Below, one piece after another: positions 15,178-24,944 of a DNA stretch of 44,471 nt. The DNA comes from Bacillus pseudomycoides. Its GTDB lineage: Bacteria > Bacillota > Bacilli > Bacillales > Bacillaceae_G. The notes beneath the pieces are model-generated. The model had not been told where the DNA came from. It saw only the letters and a list, made by a program, of their open reading frames with translations, and did no database searches. Location: assembly GCF_002551005.1 (NCBI RefSeq), contig NZ_NVOY01000014.1, forward strand, positions 8,680 to 53,150, given 5' to 3'. Within the stretch, counting starts at the first letter, position 1. Each line of letters opens with the position of its first letter. The translations under genes and the position numbers were made by a program.

Positions 15178-15429
15178 TTACTTCTCGATTGTTTCTTTTT
15201 TAGAAACTGGTTCAGTATGGATGTTGTTTGCATTATCCTCTTCATTATCACGAATTGTTTTTTGCAGCACAAAACTAGACATCGTCAAAAATAATGTACC
15301 AAGTAAATAATAGCCTTTTACACTGAGTGGTTCTTCTAACGTATAAATACCAATTAACATGCCAGAAAGCGCACAAACGAAAGATGTCCATGCTAAAAAT
15401 GTGAATGCTTGGGTGTTTCTTCTTCTCAT
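15178..15429 (-). CDS. YiaA/YiaB two-helix membrane protein
   Basis: An 83-aa protein: a basic N-terminus (MRRRNTQAF), two hydrophobic helices at about 9-31 and 38-58 separated by a short loop, then an acidic soluble tail. The NTQAFTFLAWTSFVCAL and GYYLLGTLFLTMSSFVLQKTIRD segments fit the YiaAB two-helix domain, whose role is unknown. The start at 15429 is set by AAGGAGG 5-6 bases upstream; a longer frame from 15447 would place that site inside the gene. Monocistronic, divergent from marR. Confidence 0.8.
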   Translation of the reverse strand: MRRRNTQAFTFLAWTSFVCALSGMLIGIYTLEEPLSVKGYYLLGTLFLTMSSFVLQKTIRDNEEDNANNIHTEPVSKKETIEK

Positions 15430-15592
15430 TAGTATCCTCCTTATCATGGCTCAATTCATCATTAGATGAGGGGATTATTATCCATATTATGCAAAAATAT
15501 GTGAAATAATCTATCTTTTGTATTACTCTAGCATATACATACTTCTTTATAAAGAACAAAATGAATTTAGTCTGAAAAGTTTTAAAAAATAT

Positions 15593-15621
15593 TTGACATT
15601 TATTTGGATAAAACATAGAAT
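15593..15621 (+). promoter_or_regulatory. Sigma-A promoter of marR
   Basis: TTGACA (15593-15598), 17-base spacer, TAGAAT (15616-15621). Expected start of transcription near 15628, at the left edge of the operator at 15629-15651. Confidence 0.85.
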
Positions 15622-15628
15622 AAAAACA

Positions 15629-15651
15629 AATATTACGAACCTCGAAATATA
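15629..15651. promoter_or_regulatory. Palindromic operator before marR
   Basis: ATATTACGA-ACC-TCGAAATAT: two 9-base half-sites, 8 of 9 symmetric, 3-base centre. It covers the predicted transcription start to +24, so a bound protein would block initiation. A 20-of-23 match in inverted orientation lies at 16177-16199, before the ATPase gene. Confidence 0.7.
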
Positions 15652-15666
15652 CGGGAGTGGAAATAA

Positions 15667-16149
15667 TTGCTGCAATACGAACATTTTTTAGACTTACTGC
15701 TTAATAACGCCAAGAAGCTTTTCTATCCAGAAGAATGGGTAAGCCTTGATTTATCACTTTCAAAAACGGAAGTATTTTGCTTGCTTTGGATGGAGCGAAA
15801 TACAGACATCACGATGAGTAAAATTGCGGAACTTCTCGATATTCCAATGAGTACGACAACGGGTGTAGTCAATCGTCTCGTAAAAAAGGAATATATTGAG
15901 CGCTACCGAAGTGAAAGTGATCGTCGCATTGTATTGATTCGTTTAACGGAAACTGGTCTAGAACTTGTAGAAGAAGTAAAACAAAATGCTGCTTATTACT
16001 TTAACCTTGTAACAGAAGCGCTATCAGAAGAAGAAAAAGCATTTTTACTACAGATCTTCCAAAAAATCATGAATCATATTGCTACATCACAACCAAAAAC
16101 AGAAGAAAAGCTTACTTCACCTAAGATCAAAAGCATTCCGATTGAATAA
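15667..16149 (+). CDS. MarR-family transcriptional regulator
   Basis: A 160-aa winged-helix protein. The helix-turn-helix is at about 50-75 (TMSKIAELLDIPMSTTTGVVNRLVKK, key residues STTTGVVNRL) and the wing at about 78-95 (IERYRSESDRRIVLIRLT, with the conserved DRR). The flanking helices form the dimer interface. Translation starts at TTG (15667-15669), with GGGAGTGG 6 bases upstream; no ATG lies nearby. It probably represses itself and the downstream ATPase through the two palindromes. The inducer is unknown. The C-terminal tail (after about 143) is longer than usual and charged. Confidence 0.88.
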   Translation: MLQYEHFLDLLLNNAKKLFYPEEWVSLDLSLSKTEVFCLLWMERNTDITMSKIAELLDIPMSTTTGVVNRLVKKEYIERYRSESDRRIVLIRLTETGLELVEEVKQNAAYYFNLVTEALSEEEKAFLLQIFQKIMNHIATSQPKTEEKLTSPKIKSIPIE

Positions 16150-16173
16150 ACCCCTCTGCGGGTTTTTATTCAA
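16142..16173 (+). terminator. Terminator after marR
   Basis: TTGAATAAACCC (16142-16153), loop CTCTGC, GGGTTTTTATTCAA (16160-16173). It overlaps the marR stop and separates marR from the ATPase gene, which therefore needs its own promoter. Confidence 0.75.
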
Positions 16174-16176
16174 AGA

Positions 16177-16210
16177 TATATTTCGACTCTCGTAATATTC
16201 GACTATCGAA
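16177..16210. promoter_or_regulatory. Double palindromic operator before the ArsA-like gene
   Basis: TATTTCGA-CTC-TCGTAATAT type site at 16177-16199, the inverted counterpart of the marR operator, overlapped by a second perfect palindrome TTCGA-CTA-TCGAA (16198-16210). Three to four TCGA half-sites thus stand in a row just before the ribosome binding site. A possible -10 TAATAT (16193-16198) lies within it. Probable MarR-family binding site; inference from the repeat. Confidence 0.65.
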
Positions 16211-16225
16211 ACAAAGGGGATATGA

Positions 16226-17407
16226 ATGATGAGAATTATTTTGTACACAGGTAAAGGCGGCGTAGGAAAAACAAGTATTTCAGCAGCAACAGCAATGCAA
16301 AGTGCAAAGCAAGGGTTAAAAACGTTAGTCATGAGCACAGATCCTGCCCATAGCTTAGGAGATTCCTTCGGTATGAAACTTTCATCAGAACCGCAAGAAA
16401 TTTCTGAGAACCTATGGGCGCAAGAAATTAATACAATCTATGAAATGGAAAAAGGCTGGGGAAAACTGCAAAAATATATTACATTGCTATTCACATCAAA
16501 AGCAGCTGACGATATTACGACAGAGGAACTTACAATGTTCCCAGGTATGGAAGATTTAATTAGTTTACTGCGCGTTTTAGATTAATATAAACAAAAAACA
16601 TACGATGTCATTATTATTGATTGTGCTCCAACTGGCGAAACATTAGCGATGCTCAGCTTCCCCGATATGCTCAGCTGGTGGATGGAAAAATTATTCCCAA
16701 TTAAGCGGAAAGTATTAAAAATTGTCCGTCCTGTTGCACAACCGCTTATTGGATTCCCTCTTCCTACCGACGATACCATGGAAGAATTAACAAATACTCT
16801 CGAACAACTCGGTGAAATAAGAGATATTTTATCCAACCGAGAAGTAACAAGCATTCGCGTTGTTGTCAATCCAGAAAAAATGGTCATCAAGGAAGCACAG
16901 CGCAGCTTCACATATTTAAACTTATACGATTACAATGTCGATGCTATCATGATTAATCGTATCATCCCTGATACTGTTACAGATTCATATTTTCAAGCAT
17001 GGAAAGATGCACAAAAGAAATATAAAGCATTAATTCAAGATAGTTTTCAGCCGCTTCCTATTTACGAAGCACCTATGTTTGAACAAGAAGTAGTTGGCTT
17101 ATCTATGCTAGAGCGTGTCGGCGATGCATTATTTAAACATGATCCAGATCCAACTGCGGTAAAATTCAACGGCCGGACGCAATATGTCACAAAAAACGGG
17201 GATGAATATATCTTTGTCCTTTCCATCCCGTTCTCTGATAAAAGTGAACTCTCATTAAATCAAAAAGGTGACGAACTAATTATTCGCGCTGGTTCCGTAA
17301 AACGAAACATTACATTACCAAAAACATTAACGCATTTATCCATTCAAGGGGCTAAATTTGAAGGGGATGTCCTCAACATTCGATTTGGAGGTGTCGTTCA
17401 TGCGTGA
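16226..17407 (+). pseudogene. ArsA/Get3-like ATPase, interrupted by one in-frame TAA
   Basis: The frame would encode 393 aa but has TAA at codon 120 (16583-16585, after LLRVLD); the same frame then continues without a further stop to 17405-17407. Before the stop: P-loop GKGGVGKT (9-16) and STDPAHSLGDSFG (switch-like). After it: YKQKTYDVIIIDCAPTGET (121-139, with the DxAPTG switch), WWMEKLFP, and a C-terminal beta domain (about 310-393) resembling an Hsp20/alpha-crystallin fold. That order matches full-length ArsA-family ATPases of bacilli. One base change (TAT or TAC to TAA) explains the break. Separate products would be a P-loop fragment and, from ATG 16649, a fragment without it; neither should hydrolyse ATP. 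No arsenite pump gene is nearby, so arsenic resistance is not implied. ATG at 16226 or 16229, after AAAGGGG. Confidence 0.85.
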
Positions 17408-17594
17408 AGATTTACTACGCAAAATGATTCGGACGAAAATTGAGGTTGGATCGTATATGATAAACGAATTACCTGCCCCACTTCAGCAGCGAGCAAAAGG
17501 GTTATTAAATATTTTTCAGGAAGAACTCACTTCTTATATACAAGAGCAGAAACAGCCTGCTGAAACCTCTTTAAAACGTGTGATAATTGAATAG
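17400..17594 (+). CDS. Small protein overlapping the 3' end of the ArsA-like gene
   Basis: A 64-aa soluble, helical, charged protein (MREDLLRKMIRTKIEVGSYM...). ATG at 17400 overlaps the ATPase stop by 8 bases (ATGCGTGA), and GGAGGTG 8 bases upstream lies inside the ATPase gene, so translation is coupled to the end of that frame. A longer frame from 17358 lacks a site. I do not recognise a family; the coupling suggests a partner or regulator of the ATPase. Because it has its own ribosome binding site it may survive the upstream nonsense codon, unless polarity lowers it. Confidence 0.65.
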   Translation: MREDLLRKMIRTKIEVGSYMINELPAPLQQRAKGLLNIFQEELTSYIQEQKQPAETSLKRVIIE

Positions 17595-17603
17595 CTACAA
17601 AAG

Positions 17604-17636
17604 AAGAGACTAGGAAAATTCTAGTCTCTTCAACTT
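17604..17636 (+). terminator. Terminator of the ATPase operon
   Basis: AAGAGACTAG (17604-17613) / CTAGTCTCTT (17621-17630), 7-base loop, then CAACTTTT. Confidence 0.85.
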
Positions 17637-17751
17637 TTCAGTTTTAATTTTATGTAAATTTCTTTATCTCACAATTTTTAAAAGGAAAACTCTCTAAAGT
17701 AATGGAATAATTAAACAAATACAAAATTGGAAATTGGGGGCTGTAACTGAA

Positions 17752-18315
17752 ATGAAAACTGCTCTTTTACTTGTTGATATCCAAAATGATTATTTTCCAA
17801 ATGGAAAGATGGAACTGCGAAACGCCGATGAAGCAAGTGAATATGCAAAGCGCATACTTCAACATTTCCGTGAAACAAACCAGCCTATTTTTCATATTCA
17901 ACATGTTTCCATGCAGGAACATGCAACGTTTCTTCTTCCGAATACAGAAGGCGTACATATTCATGAAAGGGTTCGTCCTTTTCAACATGAAACGGTCATA
18001 CTTAAACATTTTCCTAATAGTTTTCGAGAAACGCCGCTATTAGAAGAATTACAAAATTTACAAATTGAACAAGTCGTTGTATGCGGCATGATGACCCATA
18101 TGTGCATTGATGCTACAGTACGAGCTGCCTTTGATTTTGGCTTTACATGCACAGTAGTGCATGATGCTTGTGCGACGAAAGATTTAATCTTTAAAAATGT
18201 TTCGATTCCCGCTGTATACATTCACAATACAATTCTAGCTTCCTTAAATGACGTATATGCTGAGGTAATTAGCGGGGCAGAATTTTTACAACGCGAACAA
18301 TTCCTTCAAACTTAA
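17752..18315 (+). CDS. Isochorismatase-family cysteine hydrolase
   Basis: A 187-aa hydrolase with the family triad: Asp9 in LLLVDIQNDYF, Lys85 in VILKHFPNSF and Cys118 in CGMMTHMCIDATVR. Such proteins include nicotinamidases, isochorismatases and other amide or ether hydrolases. The lid and metal residues do not allow me to name the substrate; a role in siderophore synthesis is not supported by the neighbours. ATG at 17752 has GGGGG 11 bases upstream; a TTG at 17734 is in frame but sits before that site. Own terminator at 18358. Confidence 0.88.
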   Translation: MKTALLLVDIQNDYFPNGKMELRNADEASEYAKRILQHFRETNQPIFHIQHVSMQEHATFLLPNTEGVHIHERVRPFQHETVILKHFPNSFRETPLLEELQNLQIEQVVVCGMMTHMCIDATVRAAFDFGFTCTVVHDACATKDLIFKNVSIPAVYIHNTILASLNDVYAEVISGAEFLQREQFLQT

Positions 18316-18357
18316 CGAAAGAAATTGTTTCTATTTTTCTTAAAGTATATGTAAAAA

Positions 18358-18391
18358 ACACCGCCTTCAGCGAGCAAACTGAAAGCGGTGT
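18358..18391 (+). terminator. Terminator after the cysteine hydrolase
   Basis: ACACCGCCTTCAG / CTGAAAGCGGTGT with an 8-base loop, followed by CTTCTTGTCT. T-run weak but stem strong. Confidence 0.7.
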
Positions 18392-18564
18392 CTTCTTGTC
18401 TAATCATAGATTTTCCTTCAATTGTATTATACAGGAAATTTATAAAATTTATACAAAGAAATATGACGAATGGGTAAGATTTTCTAGTAATTTTGTGTGC
18501 TTTTATTTAAATTTAACGCAAAAATCCAAAATAAGGTAAACCGATAACAAAGGAGATGTAACCC

Positions 18565-18987
18565 GTGAAGTTTTCAATTCAACGCAATCCACTATTGTCT
18601 CTACTTACGATTGCATTATGCCCGATACCATTTATCCTTTTCTTCACTGAAAAAGCTGATATAGCCTCTACTATAATAGGTATTACCATTATAGTACCTA
18701 TCATCGGTATGCTTCTATGGGCACTATTTCATTCTTATCACGAGATTACAAGCACACATCTCATCGCTGTATTTGGTTTCATCAAAATTATAATTCCACT
18801 CCATGAAATAACGAACATTAGATATACTTACAACCTACTCTCTGCACCTGCTTGGACGTTTAAACGGGTAGAAATTACTTATAGCAATTATGATATAGCT
18901 CTTATATCGTTACCAAAAGACCCCGATTTATTTATGAAAACAATGCAAGAGAAATGTCCACTGCTCAGTCATAATCATTCTGTTTAA
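18565..18987 (+). CDS. Membrane-anchored bacterial PH-like domain protein (DUF1200 type)
   Basis: A 140-aa protein with two N-terminal membrane helices (about 9-28 and 33-56), then a beta-rich domain (HEITSTHLIAVFGFIKIIIPLHEITNIRYTYN...) ending in a helix (DPDLFMKTMQEK). This layout fits small Bacillus proteins with a bacterial PH-like domain. Start is GTG (18565) with AAAGGAGATG 7-9 bases upstream. Monocistronic; function unknown. Confidence 0.72.
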   Translation: MKFSIQRNPLLSLLTIALCPIPFILFFTEKADIASTIIGITIIVPIIGMLLWALFHSYHEITSTHLIAVFGFIKIIIPLHEITNIRYTYNLLSAPAWTFKRVEITYSNYDIALISLPKDPDLFMKTMQEKCPLLSHNHSV

Positions 18988-18994
18988 CACACAA

Positions 18995-19024
18995 AAAGAC
19001 CTTCTCAGTTACGAGAAGGTCTTT
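18995..19024. terminator. Bidirectional terminator between the PH-like gene and pruA
   Basis: AAAGACCTTCTC / GAGAAGGTCTTT, 6-base loop, A and T runs on both sides; serves two convergent genes. Confidence 0.9.
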
Positions 19025-19034
19025 CTTATACTTC

Positions 19035-20582
19035 TTATAGAGTTTCAGAAGTAGTTTTTGCTTGCATGTGAAGTGCTAAGTAGTCAGGGCCACCTGCTTT
19101 AGAGTCTGTACCAGACATGTTAAAGCCACCAAATGGTTGGTAACCTACGATTGCACCAGTACATCCACGGTTGAAGTATAAGTTACCAACGTGGAAGTCT
19201 TCACGTGCTTTTTCGATATGTTCACGGTTATTAGAAACAACAGCTCCTGTTAAACCGTATTCTGTATTGTTCGCAATTGCAAGTGCATGATCAAAGTCTT
19301 TTGCTTTGCAGAATGCTACAACTGGTCCGAAAATCTCTTCTTTCATAAGACGAGCATCTTCTGCAACGTCAGCAATGATTGTTGGTTTAATGAACCAACC
19401 TTGAGAATCATCACCTTCGCCACCTGTTACAAGTTTACCTTCTTCTTTACCAATCGCAACGTAGCTCATTACTTTATCAAATGCAGCTTGATCATTAACA
19501 GGTCCCATGTTGATACCTTTTTCTTCTGGGTTTCCTACTGTTAATTCATTTGTTAATTCAATTGCACGGTTTAATACGTGATCGTATACATCTTCATGGA
19601 TTACTGCACGAGAACATGCAGAACATTTTTGTCCTGAGAATCCAAATGCAGATGCAACGATAGATTTTGCTGCTAATTCAAGATCTGCTTCTTTATCAAC
19701 AACGATTGTATCTTTACCGCCCATTTCAGCGATAACGCGTTTTAACCAAATTTGTCCTGGATTTACTTTTGCTGCGCGTTCGTAAATACGAATACCAACA
19801 TCGCGTGATCCAGTGAAGCTGATGAAGCGTGTACGAGGATGATCTACTAAGTAGTCACCAACTTCAGAACCGTTACCAGGAATGAAGTTTACTACGCCTG
19901 CTGGTAAGCCAGCTTCTTCTAATACTTCCATAAACTTCGCCGCTACTACAGGTGTTGTACTAGCTGGTTTTAATAATACAGTGTTACCAGACACTAATGC
20001 AGCTGTTGTCATACCTGCCATAATAGCAAATGGGAAGTTCCAAGGAGAAATGATAACACCTACTCCTAATGGAATGTAAGAAAAACGATTATATTCAATT
20101 GCACGGCTTTCTACCGGAATGCCATCTTTTAATTTCAACATTTGACGACCATAATACTCCATGAAGTCAATTGCTTCTGCTGTATCAGCATCTGCCTCAT
20201 TCCATGGCTTACCTGCTTCTTTTACAAGAATTGCGGAAAACTCATGTTTTCTGCGGCGAACGATTGCAGCTGCGCGGAATAAAATGTCTGCGCGCATTTC
20301 TGGTTTCGTTTTTCTCCAAGTTTGGAATGTTTCATCCGCTACTTGCATTGCTTGCTCTGCTAATTCACGACTTGCTTTTGAAACGCGGCCAACGACTTCT
20401 TCTTTATTTGCAGGATTTACAGAAACGATTTTATCGTCTGTAGTGATCTTTTCTCCCCCGATAATTAATGGATAGTCTTGTCCAAGATAAGATTCTACTT
20501 TCTTTAAACCTTCTTCAAATGCAACTTTATTTGCCTCTACCGTAAAATCTGTAAATGGCTCATGTTTGTATGCTACTACCAT
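19035..20582 (-). CDS. pruA: L-glutamate gamma-semialdehyde dehydrogenase (1-pyrroline-5-carboxylate dehydrogenase)
   Basis: A 515-aa NAD-dependent aldehyde dehydrogenase that oxidises glutamate semialdehyde to glutamate, the last step of proline and arginine breakdown. Visible: [10 protein letters not shown] (178-187), FTGSRDVG, Glu286 in AEMGG and catalytic Cys320 in GQKCSACSR. Length and residues match RocA/PruA of Bacillus. ATG at 20582 with GGGGAGG upstream. Promoter TTGAAC-17-TAGAAT and a near-perfect cre site follow (20603-20658), suggesting CcpA repression in glucose. No proline dehydrogenase gene is next to it, unlike many genomes; rocA is an alternative symbol. Confidence 0.95.
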   Translation of the reverse strand: MVVAYKHEPFTDFTVEANKVAFEEGLKKVESYLGQDYPLIIGGEKITTDDKIVSVNPANKEEVVGRVSKASRELAEQAMQVADETFQTWRKTKPEMRADILFRAAAIVRRRKHEFSAILVKEAGKPWNEADADTAEAIDFMEYYGRQMLKLKDGIPVESRAIEYNRFSYIPLGVGVIISPWNFPFAIMAGMTTAALVSGNTVLLKPASTTPVVAAKFMEVLEEAGLPAGVVNFIPGNGSEVGDYLVDHPRTRFISFTGSRDVGIRIYERAAKVNPGQIWLKRVIAEMGGKDTIVVDKEADLELAAKSIVASAFGFSGQKCSACSRAVIHEDVYDHVLNRAIELTNELTVGNPEEKGINMGPVNDQAAFDKVMSYVAIGKEEGKLVTGGEGDDSQGWFIKPTIIADVAEDARLMKEEIFGPVVAFCKAKDFDHALAIANNTEYGLTGAVVSNNREHIEKAREDFHVGNLYFNRGCTGAIVGYQPFGGFNMSGTDSKAGGPDYLALHMQAKTTSETL

Positions 20583-20602
20583 TATTTTAGCCTCCCCTTA
20601 GA

Positions 20603-20617
20603 AAAAAACGTTTACAT
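20603..20617 (-). promoter_or_regulatory. Candidate cre (CcpA) site in the pruA leader
   Basis: Minus strand ATGTAAACGTTTTTT fits the cre consensus WTGNAANCGNWNNCW at all but one defined position. It lies shortly after the predicted transcription start, where CcpA would act as a roadblock. Confidence 0.55.
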
Positions 20618-20629
20618 AAATACAACATT

Positions 20630-20658
20630 ATTCTACACGATAATTTCGATTTGTTCAA
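20630..20658 (-). promoter_or_regulatory. Sigma-A promoter of pruA
   Basis: Minus strand TTGAAC (20653-20658), 17-base spacer, TAGAAT (20630-20635). Confidence 0.7.
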
Positions 20659-20712
20659 ATATTCTTAGACTTATATTTTTAAAATTAAATAATTTTTTAA
20701 ATATAATAAATA

Positions 20713-20743
20713 AAAAAACAACATGATGCATAAGCATCATGTT
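20713..20743 (-). terminator. Terminator of the TauE/SafE gene
   Basis: AACATGATGC / GCATCATGTT, 4-base loop, followed on the minus strand by T7. It overlaps the stop of the gene at 20742. Confidence 0.85.
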
Positions 20744-21512
20744 ATGAAATATGAATGTATTCCCAGAAATTTTTACCAATCAATAAAATTGTTACTACTA
20801 AAAATAAAATTCGTACATACCCTACACCTTTTTGAACAGCAAATCTCGAACCAAAATATGCCCCTGCAACCATTGATACACCCATGATTAAACCATATTT
20901 AAATTGAATTGCTCCTAAAAATAAAAATGTAATCAACGATACAATATTGCTAACAAAATTTAAAATCCGACCAGCGGCAGCCGCGCGGATAAAATCCAAA
21001 CCAATTAATAAAAATGCAAAAATTAAAAATGAACCTGTACCTGGTCCAAAAAAACCATCATAAAATCCAATAATCAAAATGACTAGATAGAATAAAAATG
21101 TTTTTCCCTTCGTCATTTTTTTATAAGTAGATACACTACCCCAATCTTTTTTTACAATAATATAAATAGCAATTAATACAAGTAAAACTAATACAAGAGG
21201 ACGCAACACATCCGGTGGAATGAATTTTACAACAAATGCCCCTGCAACTGCTCCAACGATTGTGAACGGAATTAGTTTTCCTACAATGCGAAAATCCACT
21301 TTTTTAGAACGAATAAAATACATTGTACTCGTAAATGATCCCATTGTTGCCGCCAACTTATTTGTTGCGATTGCCGAAACTGGAGGTAAACCTACAAACA
21401 TAAGTGCCGGAAGCGAAATTAAACCGCCTCCCCCAACAATAGAATCAATAAATGATGCTAAAAAACCGAAAGCAATAAGTAGTATAATGACTTGCAAACT
21501 TAAATCTTCCAT
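20742..21512 (-). CDS. TauE/SafE family membrane transporter
   Basis: A 256-aa integral membrane protein with about seven or eight hydrophobic helices. The repeated family motif is visible: FIDSIVGGGGLISLPAL near the N-terminus and GFYDGFFGPGTGSFLIFAFLLIGLDF in the second half. Members move sulfite, sulfonates or other organic anions across the membrane; the substrate here is unknown. ATG at 21512 with GAGGG upstream. Monocistronic. A 17-bp inverted repeat and a repeat copy lie upstream. Confidence 0.88.
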   Translation of the reverse strand: MEDLSLQVIILLIAFGFLASFIDSIVGGGGLISLPALMFVGLPPVSAIATNKLAATMGSFTSTMYFIRSKKVDFRIVGKLIPFTIVGAVAGAFVVKFIPPDVLRPLVLVLLVLIAIYIIVKKDWGSVSTYKKMTKGKTFLFYLVILIIGFYDGFFGPGTGSFLIFAFLLIGLDFIRAAAAGRILNFVSNIVSLITFLFLGAIQFKYGLIMGVSMVAGAYFGSRFAVQKGVGYVRILFLVVTILLIGKNFWEYIHIS

Positions 21513-21541
21513 CTGTACTTTCCCTCGATCCCCTTTTTATA

Positions 21542-21582
21542 TAACAACATTAAAAATTATAACAAAATTTTTAATGTTGTTA
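21542..21582. promoter_or_regulatory. 17-bp perfect inverted repeat upstream of the TauE/SafE gene
   Basis: TAACAACATTAAAAATT (21542-21558) and its exact complement (21566-21582), 7-base loop, 30 bases from the gene start. AT-rich; could be an operator or a hairpin ending a transcript through repeat copy F. Confidence 0.45.
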
Positions 21583-21591
21583 ATAAAAAAA

Positions 21592-21660
21592 CGATATAAA
21601 AACCCCGTTCTTTTAGGTGGGCGAGATCATCTGGCCATGTATAGAAGCAGTCAGCAACTT
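21592..21660 (-). repeat. Interspersed repeat, copy F (3' half, reverse orientation)
   Basis: CGATATAAAAACCCCGTTCTTT, GGTGGGCGAGATCATCTGGCC and TAGAAGCAGTCAG match the complement of the end of copies A-E. It is cut after about 70 bases. This is the only copy in opposite orientation. Confidence 0.6.
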
Positions 21661-21691
21661 ATATTCTAAAAATCAAAATAGATTTATGTAC

Positions 21692-21726
21692 AAAAAAGCC
21701 GTTCCTCATAACAAGGAACGACTTTT
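21692..21726 (-). terminator. Terminator of the pcrB-pcrA-ligA-camS operon
   Basis: CGTTCCT / AGGAACG stem with flanking AAAAAGC/ACTTTT; minus-strand T6 follows. One base from the camS stop. Confidence 0.85.
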
Positions 21727-21727
21727 C

Positions 21728-22903
21728 TTAATCTAACACTTGAACAAACGGCTTATCTTGTTTCACGTCGCGGATAATAATTGCTTCTGTACGGTCTACA
21801 GATTTAATTGTAACTTGCACTTTAATATAATTAGGGAAATCCATAACAGCCCCAGCTACATATTGTGTAAATCCAATGACCTCTGCCTTTCCACTAAACT
21901 GAACTGGAATCTCAAGCTTCAATTCTTTTAATTGACCGTCTTTATAAAATCCTCTACCTACAACCGCAGTATAGTCACCCGTAAAATAATTCGCTATGCT
22001 CGCATTGAAGTTCTTTACATTTGTTGCATCGTCACGATAATCTTTTTCTGCTTCGTTAGAAGGGAATAAATAATACTTTTCATCCAACGCTTTCCAATCA
22101 TCTACTTTATCGCTGCCTTTATCAACTGTTACATATGATAAAAAGGAGCCTGGTACAAGTGAAGATTTAGCTTCCTGTCTGTAGATCGCAAAAGTAATTG
22201 GAACATTTTTCAATTCCTCTTTTTGGCGCAGAAGTGGTAAGATTTCTTGCGCCATTTTTTTCCCTTCTTCTAGCAATGTTTTATCATCAATTTTTTGTTC
22301 ACGCGGATAACCATGCTGTTCTGTATAATAATGAACAGAATTCATCGCAAGACCGATAACAACTCCACCTAATTCTGCTTGGTTCTCACCTTTTATTTTT
22401 AAGTAATCTTGTTCTAGAATTTGCGATAAATACATTGGACTCTTTTGATTTCTCGCTTCTAGTGTTTCCGGTTCTCCTGCTGGTAGCTCTGGATTTAAAC
22501 CATTCGGTAACTTCTTCTTCAACGCTTTTTCTAAATTACTTTGCTGCTCAGGTGTACGTTTTCTCTCAATTAATGCTTGTATCGTATCTTTATCTAAATA
22601 CTTTCCGCCCTGAAATATATAATCTTTCGTACTATATGATTCTTTTGCAATGCGCATTAATCCCGTTTCAAATTCATCAACATCTAAACGGCTATTTAAT
22701 CCTTTTACAGCTAATCCTCGTGCCGATCCTTTTTCAAATGGAACTGCCGTTTTATAATAATCATCAGAAATCGAGTATTTCGAAATAATTGATTTATCTT
22801 TCGGATTCCCTTTTTCTGAGATTTTTTCTTCTTTTTTTGGCCCCATACTACATCCACTAAGAAGTAATCCAAGGCTTAACGCTGCTAATATCACTTTTTT
22901 CAT
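21728..22903 (-). CDS. camS: CamS-family lipoprotein
   Basis: A 391-aa lipoprotein: signal MKKVILAALSLGLLLSGC with Cys18, then a long soluble region. Motifs SRLDVDEFETGLMRIAKESY and YTAVVGRGFYKDGQLKEL are typical of CamS, named from the enterococcal cAM373 pheromone system; the known pheromone heptapeptide is not present in this signal peptide, so pheromone activity is not expected. In B. subtilis (yerH) it also follows ligA. ATG at 22903 with GAGGTG about 10 bases upstream, inside the gap after ligA; a longer frame to 22966 would overlap ligA and put the signal internally. Cell-surface role unknown. Confidence 0.88.
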   Translation of the reverse strand: MKKVILAALSLGLLLSGCSMGPKKEEKISEKGNPKDKSIISKYSISDDYYKTAVPFEKGSARGLAVKGLNSRLDVDEFETGLMRIAKESYSTKDYIFQGGKYLDKDTIQALIERKRTPEQQSNLEKALKKKLPNGLNPELPAGEPETLEARNQKSPMYLSQILEQDYLKIKGENQAELGGVVIGLAMNSVHYYTEQHGYPREQKIDDKTLLEEGKKMAQEILPLLRQKEELKNVPITFAIYRQEAKSSLVPGSFLSYVTVDKGSDKVDDWKALDEKYYLFPSNEAEKDYRDDATNVKNFNASIANYFTGDYTAVVGRGFYKDGQLKELKLEIPVQFSGKAEVIGFTQYVAGAVMDFPNYIKVQVTIKSVDRTEAIIIRDVKQDKPFVQVLD

Positions 22904-22919
22904 GGTAACTTTGCACCTC

Positions 22920-24944
<2,025 letters not shown>

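Noticed and set aside
16583-16585. TAA read as programmed recoding in the ATPase
   Set aside because: TAA is not a selenocysteine or pyrrolysine codon and there is no slippery site or pseudoknot evident; a plain nonsense change is simpler.
16226-17407. Arsenic resistance locus
   Set aside because: No arsB, arsR of the ArsR family, arsC or arsD is present; the regulator is MarR-type. Only the ATPase family is shared.
21728-22903. Sex pheromone precursor activity for CamS
   Set aside because: The signal peptide does not contain the cAM373 heptapeptide; only the lipoprotein family is supported.
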